DNA of 7,991 nt from Firmicutes bacterium UBA993 (GTDB lineage Bacteria > Bacillota > Dethiobacteria > DTU022), in NCBI GenBank assembly GCA_002292015.1, contig DBBD01000140.1:1-7991 (forward strand). The letters are read 5' to 3'. Of this stretch, positions 1 through 6,549 are shown one piece after another. A program made the translations under genes and the position numbers. The notes below the pieces were generated by a model. The model did no database searches. It worked only from the letters and a program-made list of their open reading frames with translations, and had not been told where the DNA came from. Within the stretch, counting starts at the first letter, position 1. The number at the start of each line of letters is the position of its first letter.

Positions 1-1
1 C

Positions 2-3000
2 TCCGGCGACAAGCCGAACCCAAACCTGCGCGCCTTCGTGGAACAGCATATCAAGGAACGGCCTTACGATCCGGAGACCGACGATTACGACGTGCCCGCC
101 TTCGATAAGCCGATCGAGACCACCAAGGCCACAGCCATATACAACATGCACACTTACTGGTCCAAAAAACCGCATGACGCTATCCGCCAGTATATCCGGC
201 ACTATACCAAACCCGGCGATTTAGTGCTCGATCCCTTCTGCGGTTCCGGCGGTACGGCCCTGGCTGCGCTCATGGAGGGCCGTAAGGCTATCGCCATCGA
301 CCGCTCCCCGGCGGCGACCTTCATTACCAAGAACTACTGCACGCCGGTGGACTTAGATGAACTCAAGAGTGCTTTCGAAGAGCTCAAGCGCAAGGTCAAA
401 CCGGAGATCGACTGGCTGTATGAAACCCGATGTGACCGCTGCGGCGGAAAGGCTGCCACGGCTTACACGGTGTATTCCCAGGTCTTTCAATGCCCCCGGT
501 GTCTGGAAAAGGTGGCGCTGTTTGATTGCGTGGAGATTGAAGGGGAAACGGCCAAAGGTAAACCCAAGAAAATCAAGGCCTGCCCCAATTGCCACAAGCG
601 GGGCATTGTGGAGGAGATCAGCACCCGGGCCGAGAAATTCGGGGCGGTGCCGGTACTGGCGAACTATATCTGCGAAGACGGATGCAGGCCATCCCGTGGT
701 GAGAGACGGCATAACGACCCTGACATGAAGAAGCGTGCATACTTTGAGAAATATGACCTCGGAAAGATTCAGGAGATCGAGGCAAAAGAAATTCCCCATT
801 GGTATCCCAAGGATCGGATGATGCATGTGGAGTCTGACACTGAGCCTTGGGGAGATGAATGGCGGCCTGGACGTAATTTCCGAACTGTTGATGAACTCTT
901 CACCAAGCGCAACTTGTGGGCTTTGGCGGCGATAAGGGATGTAATAAAATCATTTGAGGGTGAAATACAAGATCAACTCTTATTTTCCTTCGATGCTTGC
1001 ATCTTTGGCGTAACGCGTATGGTTCGAGAAAGTAACACGGCCACAATGGCGGGCACTTATTATCTTCCGCAAATATCTAAAGAAGTAAAAGTTCCATCAT
1101 CTTTTCAGAGTAAATTAGAAGTGGCTATCCAAGGATGGCAGGAAATTGCACTTATACAAACGAATGTTCTTATATCTAATGAATCCGCATCGCTAATGAA
1201 CGACTGCGTCGCGAATTCCGTAGATTACATCTTTACCGACCCACCTTATGCAGAAAAAGTTCAGTATGGCGAATTGAATTTTGTATGGGAAGCCTGGCTC
1301 GGTTTTGACACTCACTGGCATGATGACGAGATTATTATCAATGAGGTACGCGGCAAAACCGAAGAAGACTGGACTATCACGATGCGCCAAGCTATGGCCG
1401 AGTGCTATCGGGTACTGAAGCCAGGGCGGTGCATTTCGCTCTGTTATCACGATACTTCGGAAGGAACATGGTCCCTTGTGCAGGACATCATTGCCGAGGC
1501 GGGCTTTATCGTGGAAAAATCGGATTCTGCACTTTATATTGATACCGGGCAAAAATCATACAATCAGCTTGTTGCCGACAAGGTCAACAAGCGCGATCTT
1601 GTCATAAACTTCCGCAAGCCCAAGCCAGGCGAGGTAACGGCGACCATCGCTATTACCGGCGACGAAGACAAAACCACCTTCAACGAGAAGGTCCGCCAGA
1701 TCATTCGCGACTACCTCGGTGCCAATCCCGGCAGCACCAAAGACCGCGTTTATGACGAGGTTGTCAGCCGCATGGTCCGCAGCGGGGAAATGGAGGCCCA
1801 TGATTTTAATGAACTCCTAAGCCAGGTTGCCGAAGAAGCACAGATCGAAAGCGGAAAAAATGGCGGCGGCCGCTGGTACCTGAAAGAGACCGAGTTGGTA
1901 ATCGCCGACGCTGCCGAGAATGCCCGGGAGGACGGGGCAGCCGAGAAGCTCGGTGCGTTCATTAAGGGATTTCTCAAGAAGAACCCCGGAGACGAAGGCG
2001 TCCATTACAGCGACCTTTTCGAGCACTATATCTACGCGGTGAAGGACAAGCCGCGCCGCCAACTGGCCGAATTCCTGCCCGACTACTTCACGGACCCGAG
2101 ATCATTTGTAAGCATTATGCAAGGCTACATGCAGGATGCGAAGTTCAGCAGAGGAAAGAAAGAAATTCTGGCCTTCGCCAGTCTGGTGTTTGTGGGCAAC
2201 CTGGACGTCCAGGGAGACCTGCCACACGAGAAATACTATCATCTTTTTGAACCACTGCCCGATTTTCTGCAGGGGACTGCGTTTCTGGACCGAATCCATG
2301 GCTACTTGCCTGGTTGGGAAATTCCGAAATTAACACCCAACAGTTACTCGAAAGATTATGGGTTTATTACCGATTATTTTTGCGAAATTATGCACGAGCT
2401 CCGGCGAGTTGACCATCTGGGGGCAGTTCGTCCGCGCTTTGAGGTAGTCGATCACAACCGACGGGCTAACGGTGTCTCGGGCCGAGACCAGCGGGCTGTG
2501 ATGAAGGTTACATCGGGGTTGCTGAAGCTGCTTCATCCTGACGGTCAGGTTTCGGACGAGGAACTTCAAGATGTCCTCAGCTTGTCCTGTGAACTGCGCC
2601 AACGGGTACGAGACCAGCTTCATCTGATTGCGCCTGGCGAGTATGACCGTATCTCCTTGGGAGCCTCGATGAAACCGTCAGGAAGGCAAGTGGTACCCGA
2701 GCTTCCAGACAGCAAACGAGTTCAACGCGTGGCTCTCCCCGAGAAACCTTCAGTCGGTGAGGTCGTAGGCTTAGCTGTCGAAGGGGACCATGGTTGCATC
2801 CTGCATTTTGAGATGCAGGCGACCAAGGGGTCCGGACGCATTGTGCCGCTCGGGTCTATCCAGAGGGTTATGAGGGAAAGCATCGAGGCGGCAGCCCAAT
2901 ACATTCGTGCGAAGCACGAGGACCTCGGCATTAGTGCAGAGTGGAGAAAGAGCTTCGATGTAGCGGTGTTGGCAACCTTTATGGGCGTACCCAAGGAGGG

Positions 3001-3325
3001 TCCGTCCGCTGGCATCACAATTGTTGCCGGGATCGTATCGGCTTTGAAAAAGGTCCCCGTGCGAAACGATCTCGCCATGACCGGTGAGATTACGATAATG
3101 GGTAAGGTGCTCCCGGTTGGCGGCATTCAACAGAAAGTTCGGGCTGCCTATGATGCCGGGGTCAAAGAGGTTCTTTTACCTGCTGATAATTTGAAAGAGG
3201 CGGAGGGCTTACCCTCCTATGTGCTCGACGGTATCAAGCTGACGCCGGTAAGTAGTATTGACGAGGTGATAGCAATGTCTTTAGTAAACAATACAAGTGG
3301 AGGTACGCAAAATGGCCCGCGCTGA
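2..3325 (+). CDS. Chimeric BREX-like protein: N-terminal DNA N-methyltransferase fused to C-terminal BrxL/Lon-like protease part (5' end off window)
   Basis: The frame is open from base 2, so the true start lies to the left; residues here count from the GTG at 38. SAM-binding motif I (DPFCGSGG, about 65-72) and catalytic DPPY (401-404) mark an N6-adenine or N4-cytosine DNA methyltransferase. Between them sit two likely zinc ribbons (C132/C135/C152/C155 and C182/C185/C212/C216) and the probable target-recognition region. The methyltransferase tail runs to about 684. From about 685 the sequence reads as BrxL: a sensor-1-like FVGN (718-721), FLDRIHGYLPGWE (749-761), GRDQRAVMK (815-823), then a Lon S16 domain from about 905. 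The catalytic Ser990 (GPSAG) and Lys1033 are 43 residues apart, as in E. coli Lon. Walker A and B of BrxL are absent. BREX methylates self DNA and blocks phage; here BrxL ATPase activity is presumably lost. It could be a deletion chimera, a real fusion or a misassembly. Family calls come from remembered motifs. Confidence 0.85.
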   Translation, partial: SGDKPNPNLRAFVEQHIKERPYDPETDDYDVPAFDKPIETTKATAIYNMHTYWSKKPHDAIRQYIRHYTKPGDLVLDPFCGSGGTALAALMEGRKAIAIDRSPAATFITKNYCTPVDLDELKSAFEELKRKVKPEIDWLYETRCDRCGGKAATAYTVYSQVFQCPRCLEKVALFDCVEIEGETAKGKPKKIKACPNCHKRGIVEEISTRAEKFGAVPVLANYICEDGCRPSRGERRHNDPDMKKRAYFEKYDLGKIQEIEAKEIPHWYPKDRMMHVESDTEPWGDEWRPGRNFRTVDELFTKRNLWALAAIRDVIKSFEGEIQDQLLFSFDACIFGVTRMVRESNTATMAGTYYLPQISKEVKVPSSFQSKLEVAIQGWQEIALIQTNVLISNESASLMNDCVANSVDYIFTDPPYAEKVQYGELNFVWEAWLGFDTHWHDDEIIINEVRGKTEEDWTITMRQAMAECYRVLKPGRCISLCYHDTSEGTWSLVQDIIAEAGFIVEKSDSALYIDTGQKSYNQLVADKVNKRDLVINFRKPKPGEVTATIAITGDEDKTTFNEKVRQIIRDYLGANPGSTKDRVYDEVVSRMVRSGEMEAHDFNELLSQVAEEAQIESGKNGGGRWYLKETELVIADAAENAREDGAAEKLGAFIKGFLKKNPGDEGVHYSDLFEHYIYAVKDKPRRQLAEFLPDYFTDPRSFVSIMQGYMQDAKFSRGKKEILAFASLVFVGNLDVQGDLPHEKYYHLFEPLPDFLQGTAFLDRIHGYLPGWEIPKLTPNSYSKDYGFITDYFCEIMHELRRVDHLGAVRPRFEVVDHNRRANGVSGRDQRAVMKVTSGLLKLLHPDGQVSDEELQDVLSLSCELRQRVRDQLHLIAPGEYDRISLGASMKPSGRQVVPELPDSKRVQRVALPEKPSVGEVVGLAVEGDHGCILHFEMQATKGSGRIVPLGSIQRVMRESIEAAAQYIRAKHEDLGISAEWRKSFDVAVLATFMGVPKEGPSAGITIVAGIVSALKKVPVRNDLAMTGEITIMGKVLPVGGIQQKVRAAYDAGVKEVLLPADNLKEAEGLPSYVLDGIKLTPVSSIDEVIAMSLVNNTSGGTQNGPR
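3299..3303 (+). promoter_or_regulatory. Shine-Dalgarno GGAGG deciding the start at 3312
   Basis: GGAGG ends 8 bases before the ATG at 3312. This supports that ATG over an in-frame ATG at 3297, which lies upstream of the GGAGG. The site lies inside the last codons of the preceding frame, which points to translational coupling. Confidence 0.7.
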
Positions 3326-3728
3326 TTTGCTGTTAGAGCTTGTGCGCGCGGGGGCACGCGGGGAGCAGCTGTTATTCCGTAAGGCCCTTGAGGCACTCAT
3401 CGCAGAGGAACGCGCCAAGCAGCACCATATTCTGGCAGATCGTCTCACTGGCCATCTGAATCAATCAGAGCCATCGAAGCCGGTTTCTACCCCGACGTAT
3501 CGTAACGGCCTGACGACGAATCTTTTCTATGAGCTAAATCCGACACGCAGAATGGATGATCTTATCTTGTCGGATATCATCACCGCCGTCTGTAAGGAAT
3601 TGATCGGGGAGCGTATGCGCGCTGCACTGCAGTCCTGCGGCCGGACAATCGCATGTGCGCCGTCCTCGCCCGGAGTGCTTCCGGCCCACGGCCGCCTTGG
3701 AGTTGGCGGCGCGGTTACTTGTGTTTGA
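3312..3728 (+). CDS. Truncated N-terminal fragment of an AAA-family ATPase, probable pseudogene
   Basis: This frame encodes 138 residues from the ATG at 3312 and overlaps the end of the upstream frame by 14 bases. Residues 1-100 resemble, from memory, the N-terminus of AAA ATPases found in defence or integrative elements: a helical start (ADLLLELVRAGARGEQLLFR), then ALIAEERAKQHHILADRL (28-45), a variable linker (46-65), and RRMDDLILSD (79-88) just before the ATPase core. In such proteins the P-loop follows soon after. Here, from about residue 108, the sequence becomes Cys/Pro/Gly-rich (RTIACAPSSPGVLPAHG) with no Walker A, Walker B or sensor motif, and it ends. Truncation by deletion or frameshift is the simplest reading. 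No ATPase activity should be expected. The relatives often sit beside a subtilisin-like protease, which is not seen here. The family call is moderate and the truncation inference is fairly firm. Confidence 0.6.
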   Translation: MARADLLLELVRAGARGEQLLFRKALEALIAEERAKQHHILADRLTGHLNQSEPSKPVSTPTYRNGLTTNLFYELNPTRRMDDLILSDIITAVCKELIGERMRAALQSCGRTIACAPSSPGVLPAHGRLGVGGAVTCV

Positions 3729-3756
3729 TAAGCAAGGCACCATAGTAGGAGGATAG
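3604..3756 (+). pseudogene. Relic 3' end of an unidentified gene, in the +1 frame relative to the AAA fragment
   Basis: A frame one base out from the AAA fragment is open from the TGA at 3601-3603 to the TAG at 3754-3756. Its last part reads RPTAALELAARLLVFDKQG and looks like an ordinary protein C-terminus, unlike the proline/glycine-rich translation of the overlapping frame. It stops one base before the ATG at 3758, and the AGGAGG at 3747-3752 lies within it, as expected of the last gene before a translationally coupled neighbour. It could be the tail of the truncated ATPase after a frameshifting deletion, or the tail of another lost gene. I do not recognise the family. Confidence 0.35.
3747..3752 (+). 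promoter_or_regulatory. Shine-Dalgarno AGGAGG for the methyltransferase at 3758
   Basis: A full AGGAGG lies 5 bases before the ATG at 3758, which fixes that start. It overlaps the last codons of the upstream relic frame. Confidence 0.75.
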
Positions 3757-3757
3757 C

Positions 3758-4522
3758 ATGAGTGAGCTAACGCTGCGTTTTTGGCCCATCTTTTTCGAAC
3801 TCTATGAGTCACTCCCCAGGCAGGGGCCGGGCAACCGCGCCTCCGCCGCCCGGGCCCTTGCTTTCTGTGGCGATCTGCCGCTCGTGGCGGCGGTGCTCGA
3901 TTTAGGCTGCGGTGTCGGCGCTCAGACCTTCCATCTCGCTGATCTCACATCAGCTTCTATTGTGGCCCTGGACAGCCATGCCCCGAGCATCGAGCGACTG
4001 CGCGCGACGGTCTCTGAGCGAGGGCTCACCGAGCGGATTCAACCTGTGGTCGGGGACATGGCCGAACCCGGGCTGCCGCCTGCGAGTTTCGACCTCATCT
4101 GGTCCGAGGGGGCGCTTTACAATATCGGTATCGAAAAAGCCCTGCACGTCTGCCACGGGCTGTTGCGCGCAGGCGGTTACCTTGCCTTCACCGACGCGGT
4201 CTGGCGCAGGGATAACCCGCCCCCCGCGGTCAAAGCGAGCTTCGAGAGTGACTATCCGGCCATGGGGTGGGTTCCGGACGTCCTGGCTGCCATCGAGAGG
4301 AGCGGCTTCTCGCCGATCGGCCACTTCACCCTGCCGGAGGAGGCCTGGTGGGATGATTTCTACACCCCGATGGAGATTCGTATCGAGGCGCTGCGCGGCA
4401 AATATGGGGATGATGAAGAAGCACTTGCCGTGCTTAACCAACTTGCGCAAGAGCCTGAGATGCACCGAAGGTATTCGGACTATTATGCGTATGAGTTCTT
4501 TGTGGCACGGTTGATGAAGTGA
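3758..4522 (+). CDS. Class I SAM-dependent methyltransferase
   Basis: This is a complete 254-residue protein with a Rossmann-fold methyltransferase signature. Motif I is VLDLGCGVG (46-54). The acidic residue ending strand beta-2 is D72 (VALDSH). D100 follows in GDM (motif II region), and FDLIWSEGALYNIG (111-124) corresponds to strand beta-4 and the following loop. The C-terminal third (about 150-254) is rich in aromatic and acidic residues, including a Trp-Trp pair at 197-198, and probably forms the substrate cap. The acceptor is not identifiable. It is a small-molecule-type methyltransferase, not a DNA methylase, as there is no DPPY or NPPY. No signal peptide or membrane segment is visible, so it is cytoplasmic. 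A strong AGGAGG precedes it and a hairpin terminator follows. GC is high (42 of 60 bases at 4021-4080), matching the left block rather than the right half, so it probably arrived with the defence-like genes. UbiE/SmtA-type annotation would be generic. Confidence 0.88.
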   Translation: MSELTLRFWPIFFELYESLPRQGPGNRASAARALAFCGDLPLVAAVLDLGCGVGAQTFHLADLTSASIVALDSHAPSIERLRATVSERGLTERIQPVVGDMAEPGLPPASFDLIWSEGALYNIGIEKALHVCHGLLRAGGYLAFTDAVWRRDNPPPAVKASFESDYPAMGWVPDVLAAIERSGFSPIGHFTLPEEAWWDDFYTPMEIRIEALRGKYGDDEEALAVLNQLAQEPEMHRRYSDYYAYEFFVARLMK

Positions 4523-4556
4523 ATGAATCCCAGGGATACCGGGATCAATCAAACCG

Positions 4557-4580
4557 GCAGGCCTGGTGGACCTGCTTTTT
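4557..4580 (+). terminator. Probable rho-independent terminator after the SAM methyltransferase
   Basis: GCAGG (4557-4561) pairs with CCTGC (4571-4575) and is followed directly by five T residues, 34 bases after the methyltransferase stop. A nearby ATCCC/GGGAT inverted repeat (4527-4531 and 4541-4545) lacks a T-run. The stem is short, so efficiency is uncertain. Confidence 0.5.
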
Positions 4581-4782
4581 CGTTATTATAGCCACCCTGG
4601 TACGTTTGAACATTAAGATAGCAGCTAATCCCTGGGGTTGAGCAGCTTATGTAACCGGATTTGGGTCATAAAGTTCAAAAATTTATAACCTGGGTATTAC
4701 CTGCCATATCGCCGGCCCGCCGGACTTTATCATGAACCAGGGCCACATGATGACTTCCCCATCAAAAAATCCCGCTTATATT
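4581..4782. other. About 200-base region without a recognisable gene, at the border between the GC-rich block and host-like genes
   Basis: Both strands are interrupted by stops and I see no coding signal. It contains a GC-rich quasi-palindrome (GCCGGCCCGCCGG, 4711-4723) and a perfect 6-bp inverted repeat (ATCATG 4729-4734, CATGAT 4746-4751). Neither is followed by a T-run in the right orientation, so no clear terminator is seen for the - strand carboxypeptidase ending at 4783. It may hold the border of a horizontally acquired segment; no direct repeats or integrase mark it. Confidence 0.4.
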
Positions 4783-5697
4783 TTACTCACAGCACTGAGG
4801 CTTTTGCTGCAAAAACTCCTTTAAGCTTAAGCCCGATGCATACCACTCCTGAGCTGCCTCCAGCCCGATATAGCGGTAATGCCATGGTTCAAAAATATAA
4901 CCGGTAATCTCCTCTTTACCCTCCGGGTAGCTCATGACAAAACCAAACCGGTAAGCATTATTTGCAAGCCAGTTGCCTTGGTCGGTATCGGCATAAGCGG
5001 CTTTAAGGTCGAAAGCAGTGCCACCGAAGTCAACGGTGGTCCCCAGTTGGTGTTCCGACTGGCCGGCCCGGGCGCTGAAGCGGTTGGCTGCTTCTTCGCC
5101 GCCGTGGCTGGTGGCATAACTTTGAAAGAGAGTTTGCTGGTAATCGTAGCTGCGGTAAGCAGAAATAATGGTCAGAGTCACACCGTCATCAGTGGCAGCC
5201 TGCCACAGTTTTTCCAGCTGCCCGAGCGCTTCCTCCCTCAGCCATAGTACACGGGCGGGATACATATAATCAGGGATCCGTTTTAGGTCGGTCGGTGAGT
5301 AGCTGCGCTTCAGCGTTGTCTCCTTGGTAACCAGGGCCAGGAGGCAATTACCATCAGAGATTACCTGAAGCCCTGAGATAGCTGGTTCGGGAAGAACAGA
5401 GCTCTCAGCACTATCTTCAGCTTCTTCGGGTACCGGTAGTAAATCTTCAGTTTCGTCGATTGTGGCTTTTTGATCCTGTTCCAGGTTTTCAGCTGATGTT
5501 TCTTCACTCGTTACAGGCAAGGCATCCGTATCCCCGTTATAGCGGTCGCCGAAAAAAATAAAGGCGCCATAAATCAGCGCCGCGCCGAAAAGCAGCAGAA
5601 GCAGTACCTGCAGCAATAATCCTCGTTTCTTTTTCTTCCTTCTGCTGCCGCGGCGGCTATCGTATAAGAATTTGCCGGATGACCGCTTACCACTCAT
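4783..5697 (-). CDS. VanY-type D-alanyl-D-alanine carboxypeptidase (peptidase M15B), membrane-anchored
   Basis: This 304-residue protein has a very basic N-terminus (KRSSGK, SRRKKKKR), a single membrane segment (about 27-49, VLLLLLFGAALIYGAFIFF), and an acidic Glu/Asp/Ser/Thr-rich linker (about 51-105). The catalytic domain (about 110-300) therefore sits outside the membrane. The M15 motifs are complete: SAYRSYDYQ (179-187), SEHQLGTTVD (214-223, zinc ligands H216 and D223), and EPWHYRY (270-276, catalytic E270 and zinc ligand H273). The family removes the terminal D-Ala from peptidoglycan pentapeptides in cell-wall maturation. In glycopeptide-resistant strains it lowers drug target levels, but no vanH/A/X or vanR/S genes are present, so a housekeeping wall role is more likely. 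The gene lies 25 bases after the MetH-activation-like gene on the same strand, so cotranscription is likely. Its own ribosome site is weak (GAG shortly before the ATG). Confidence 0.9.
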   Translation of the reverse strand: MSGKRSSGKFLYDSRRGSRRKKKKRGLLLQVLLLLLFGAALIYGAFIFFGDRYNGDTDALPVTSEETSAENLEQDQKATIDETEDLLPVPEEAEDSAESSVLPEPAISGLQVISDGNCLLALVTKETTLKRSYSPTDLKRIPDYMYPARVLWLREEALGQLEKLWQAATDDGVTLTIISAYRSYDYQQTLFQSYATSHGGEEAANRFSARAGQSEHQLGTTVDFGGTAFDLKAAYADTDQGNWLANNAYRFGFVMSYPEGKEEITGYIFEPWHYRYIGLEAAQEWYASGLSLKEFLQQKPQCCE

Positions 5698-5722
5698 TTG
5701 CTCAACTCATTTCAAAAAAATA

Positions 5723-6412
5723 TTAAACGATCTGTTTTTCCTTGCGCCATTCGCAGCGGCTGCGCTTGGAACAAAAGTCGCAAGGCACAGCTGCATTGCT
5801 TAAGTTGTCACCCCTGGGAATAACAAAGGAAACCGATTTGCGCGGGATCATCAGGCAGCTTTCAGTCAGGCGTACCCCGATCTCCCTGGCCGGTAACAGC
5901 TTGAATACTTCTCTTTGCTGTTCGATCGGCCAGCCTTCCTGGCCGGGTTGGGCCCGCATTCCGAGAGAAAGGCCAAGTTCACCGGTTTCCCGGCTAATTA
6001 AGGCTTCAATTATTTGCGATACTTTGCGTAGGGCGGCTATGCCGGCTCCATCCAGGGCGATGGCCGACACCGGATTTTCTCTCATCAGCTGATCAACCCT
6101 GTTATCCAGCGTCTCTCCAATGGTGCAGATGGCAACGTAGAGCTGGTCAGCCCCGGCAACTGTTTTCTGAACAAGGGACCCTACAAACTGCCCCGCTTCA
6201 AAACGGACGGTTTGGTGGTCGAGCTCAATTACATCAACCACTGTATATATGGCGGCCGGTTCAACCAACGCTTCTGCTTCGCCGATAACCGCTTGGGCGG
6301 CCTCGTAAAGTCTCGAAGAGGCGCGTTCCGGATCAATCCCCTGGCCCTTTAAAACGTCAGTGACGGTTAATCTAAAATCAAAGTCTTCGGAGTTCTTGAC
6401 GATCATATGCAA
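5723..6412 (-). CDS. Vitamin B12-dependent methionine synthase activation-domain-like protein
   Basis: From the TTG at 6412 the protein has 229 residues. It resembles stand-alone versions of the MetH reactivation domain found in anaerobic Firmicutes. The core includes LDGAGIAALRKV (120-131), the SAM-binding-loop equivalent RAQPGQEGWPIEQQ (153-166), and a strongly conserved IPRKSVSFVI (189-198). A C-terminal cysteine cluster (C211, C214, C220) could bind metal. The expected role is to help reactivate oxidised cob(II)alamin on a methionine synthase or another corrinoid methyltransferase, in the cytoplasm; no MetH catalytic domain or corrinoid protein is in the window. Start choice: an AGGAGG at 6421-6426 is 8 bases from the TTG at 6412, 5 from a TTG at 6415, and 14 from the ATG at 6406. 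The most upstream in-frame TTG (6436) lies ahead of the ribosome site and is unlikely. It is the first gene of a unit with the carboxypeptidase. Confidence 0.82.
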   Translation of the reverse strand: MHMIVKNSEDFDFRLTVTDVLKGQGIDPERASSRLYEAAQAVIGEAEALVEPAAIYTVVDVIELDHQTVRFEAGQFVGSLVQKTVAGADQLYVAICTIGETLDNRVDQLMRENPVSAIALDGAGIAALRKVSQIIEALISRETGELGLSLGMRAQPGQEGWPIEQQREVFKLLPAREIGVRLTESCLMIPRKSVSFVIPRGDNLSNAAVPCDFCSKRSRCEWRKEKQIV

Positions 6413-6420
6413 CAAAGTTG

Positions 6421-6426
6421 CCTCCT
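6421..6426 (-). promoter_or_regulatory. Shine-Dalgarno AGGAGG deciding the TTG start at 6412
   Basis: The + strand shows CCTCCT at 6421-6426, so the - strand message carries AGGAGG. Spacing is 8 bases to TTG 6412, 5 to TTG 6415 and 14 to ATG 6406, which favours a TTG start. Confidence 0.7.
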
Positions 6427-6451
6427 GTATCAACAAGATCTTCTAAGTTTT

Positions 6452-6480
6452 ATTTTAACCGCTTTCCAATATCTTGACAA
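6452..6480 (-). promoter_or_regulatory. Sigma-A-type promoter for the MetH-activation/carboxypeptidase unit
   Basis: Read on the - strand, TTGTCA (6475-6480) and TAAAAT (6452-6457) are separated by exactly 17 bases. Each differs from consensus at one position. Transcription would start near 6445, a short distance before the AGGAGG. The -35 overlaps the -35 of the opposite tRNA promoter. Confidence 0.65.
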
Positions 6481-6503
6481 CAATCCGGGGGGTATGTTAA
6501 ACT
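6474..6503 (+). promoter_or_regulatory. Sigma-A-type promoter for the tRNA operon, extended -10
   Basis: A perfect TTGACA (6474-6479) is followed after 18 bases by TAAACT (6498-6503). This is preceded by TG at 6495-6496, giving a TGn extended -10. Transcription would start near 6510, about 40 bases before the first tRNA. Confidence 0.65.
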
Positions 6504-6549
6504 CATGTAGCTCTGGCGACGACAGGTTTTTAGCTGTGACAGACGATAC

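Noticed and set aside
2722..3130. Long - strand frames opposite the Lon-like domain
   Set aside because: The sense strand encodes a well-conserved Lon domain with its catalytic dyad, and the antisense frames show no family features.
3912..4514. 200-residue + strand open frame in another phase of the SAM methyltransferase
   Set aside because: It is rich in Arg/Ser/Pro, typical of out-of-frame reading of a GC-rich gene, and has no ribosome site or domain.
3950..4552. 200-residue - strand open frame opposite the SAM methyltransferase
   Set aside because: It mirrors a GC-rich gene with a clear motif I and a strong ribosome site. The antisense translation has no recognisable motif.
4783..5697. 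VanY as part of a glycopeptide-resistance cluster
   Set aside because: No vanH, ligase, vanX or two-component regulator is present. VanY-type carboxypeptidases are common in Firmicutes without resistance.
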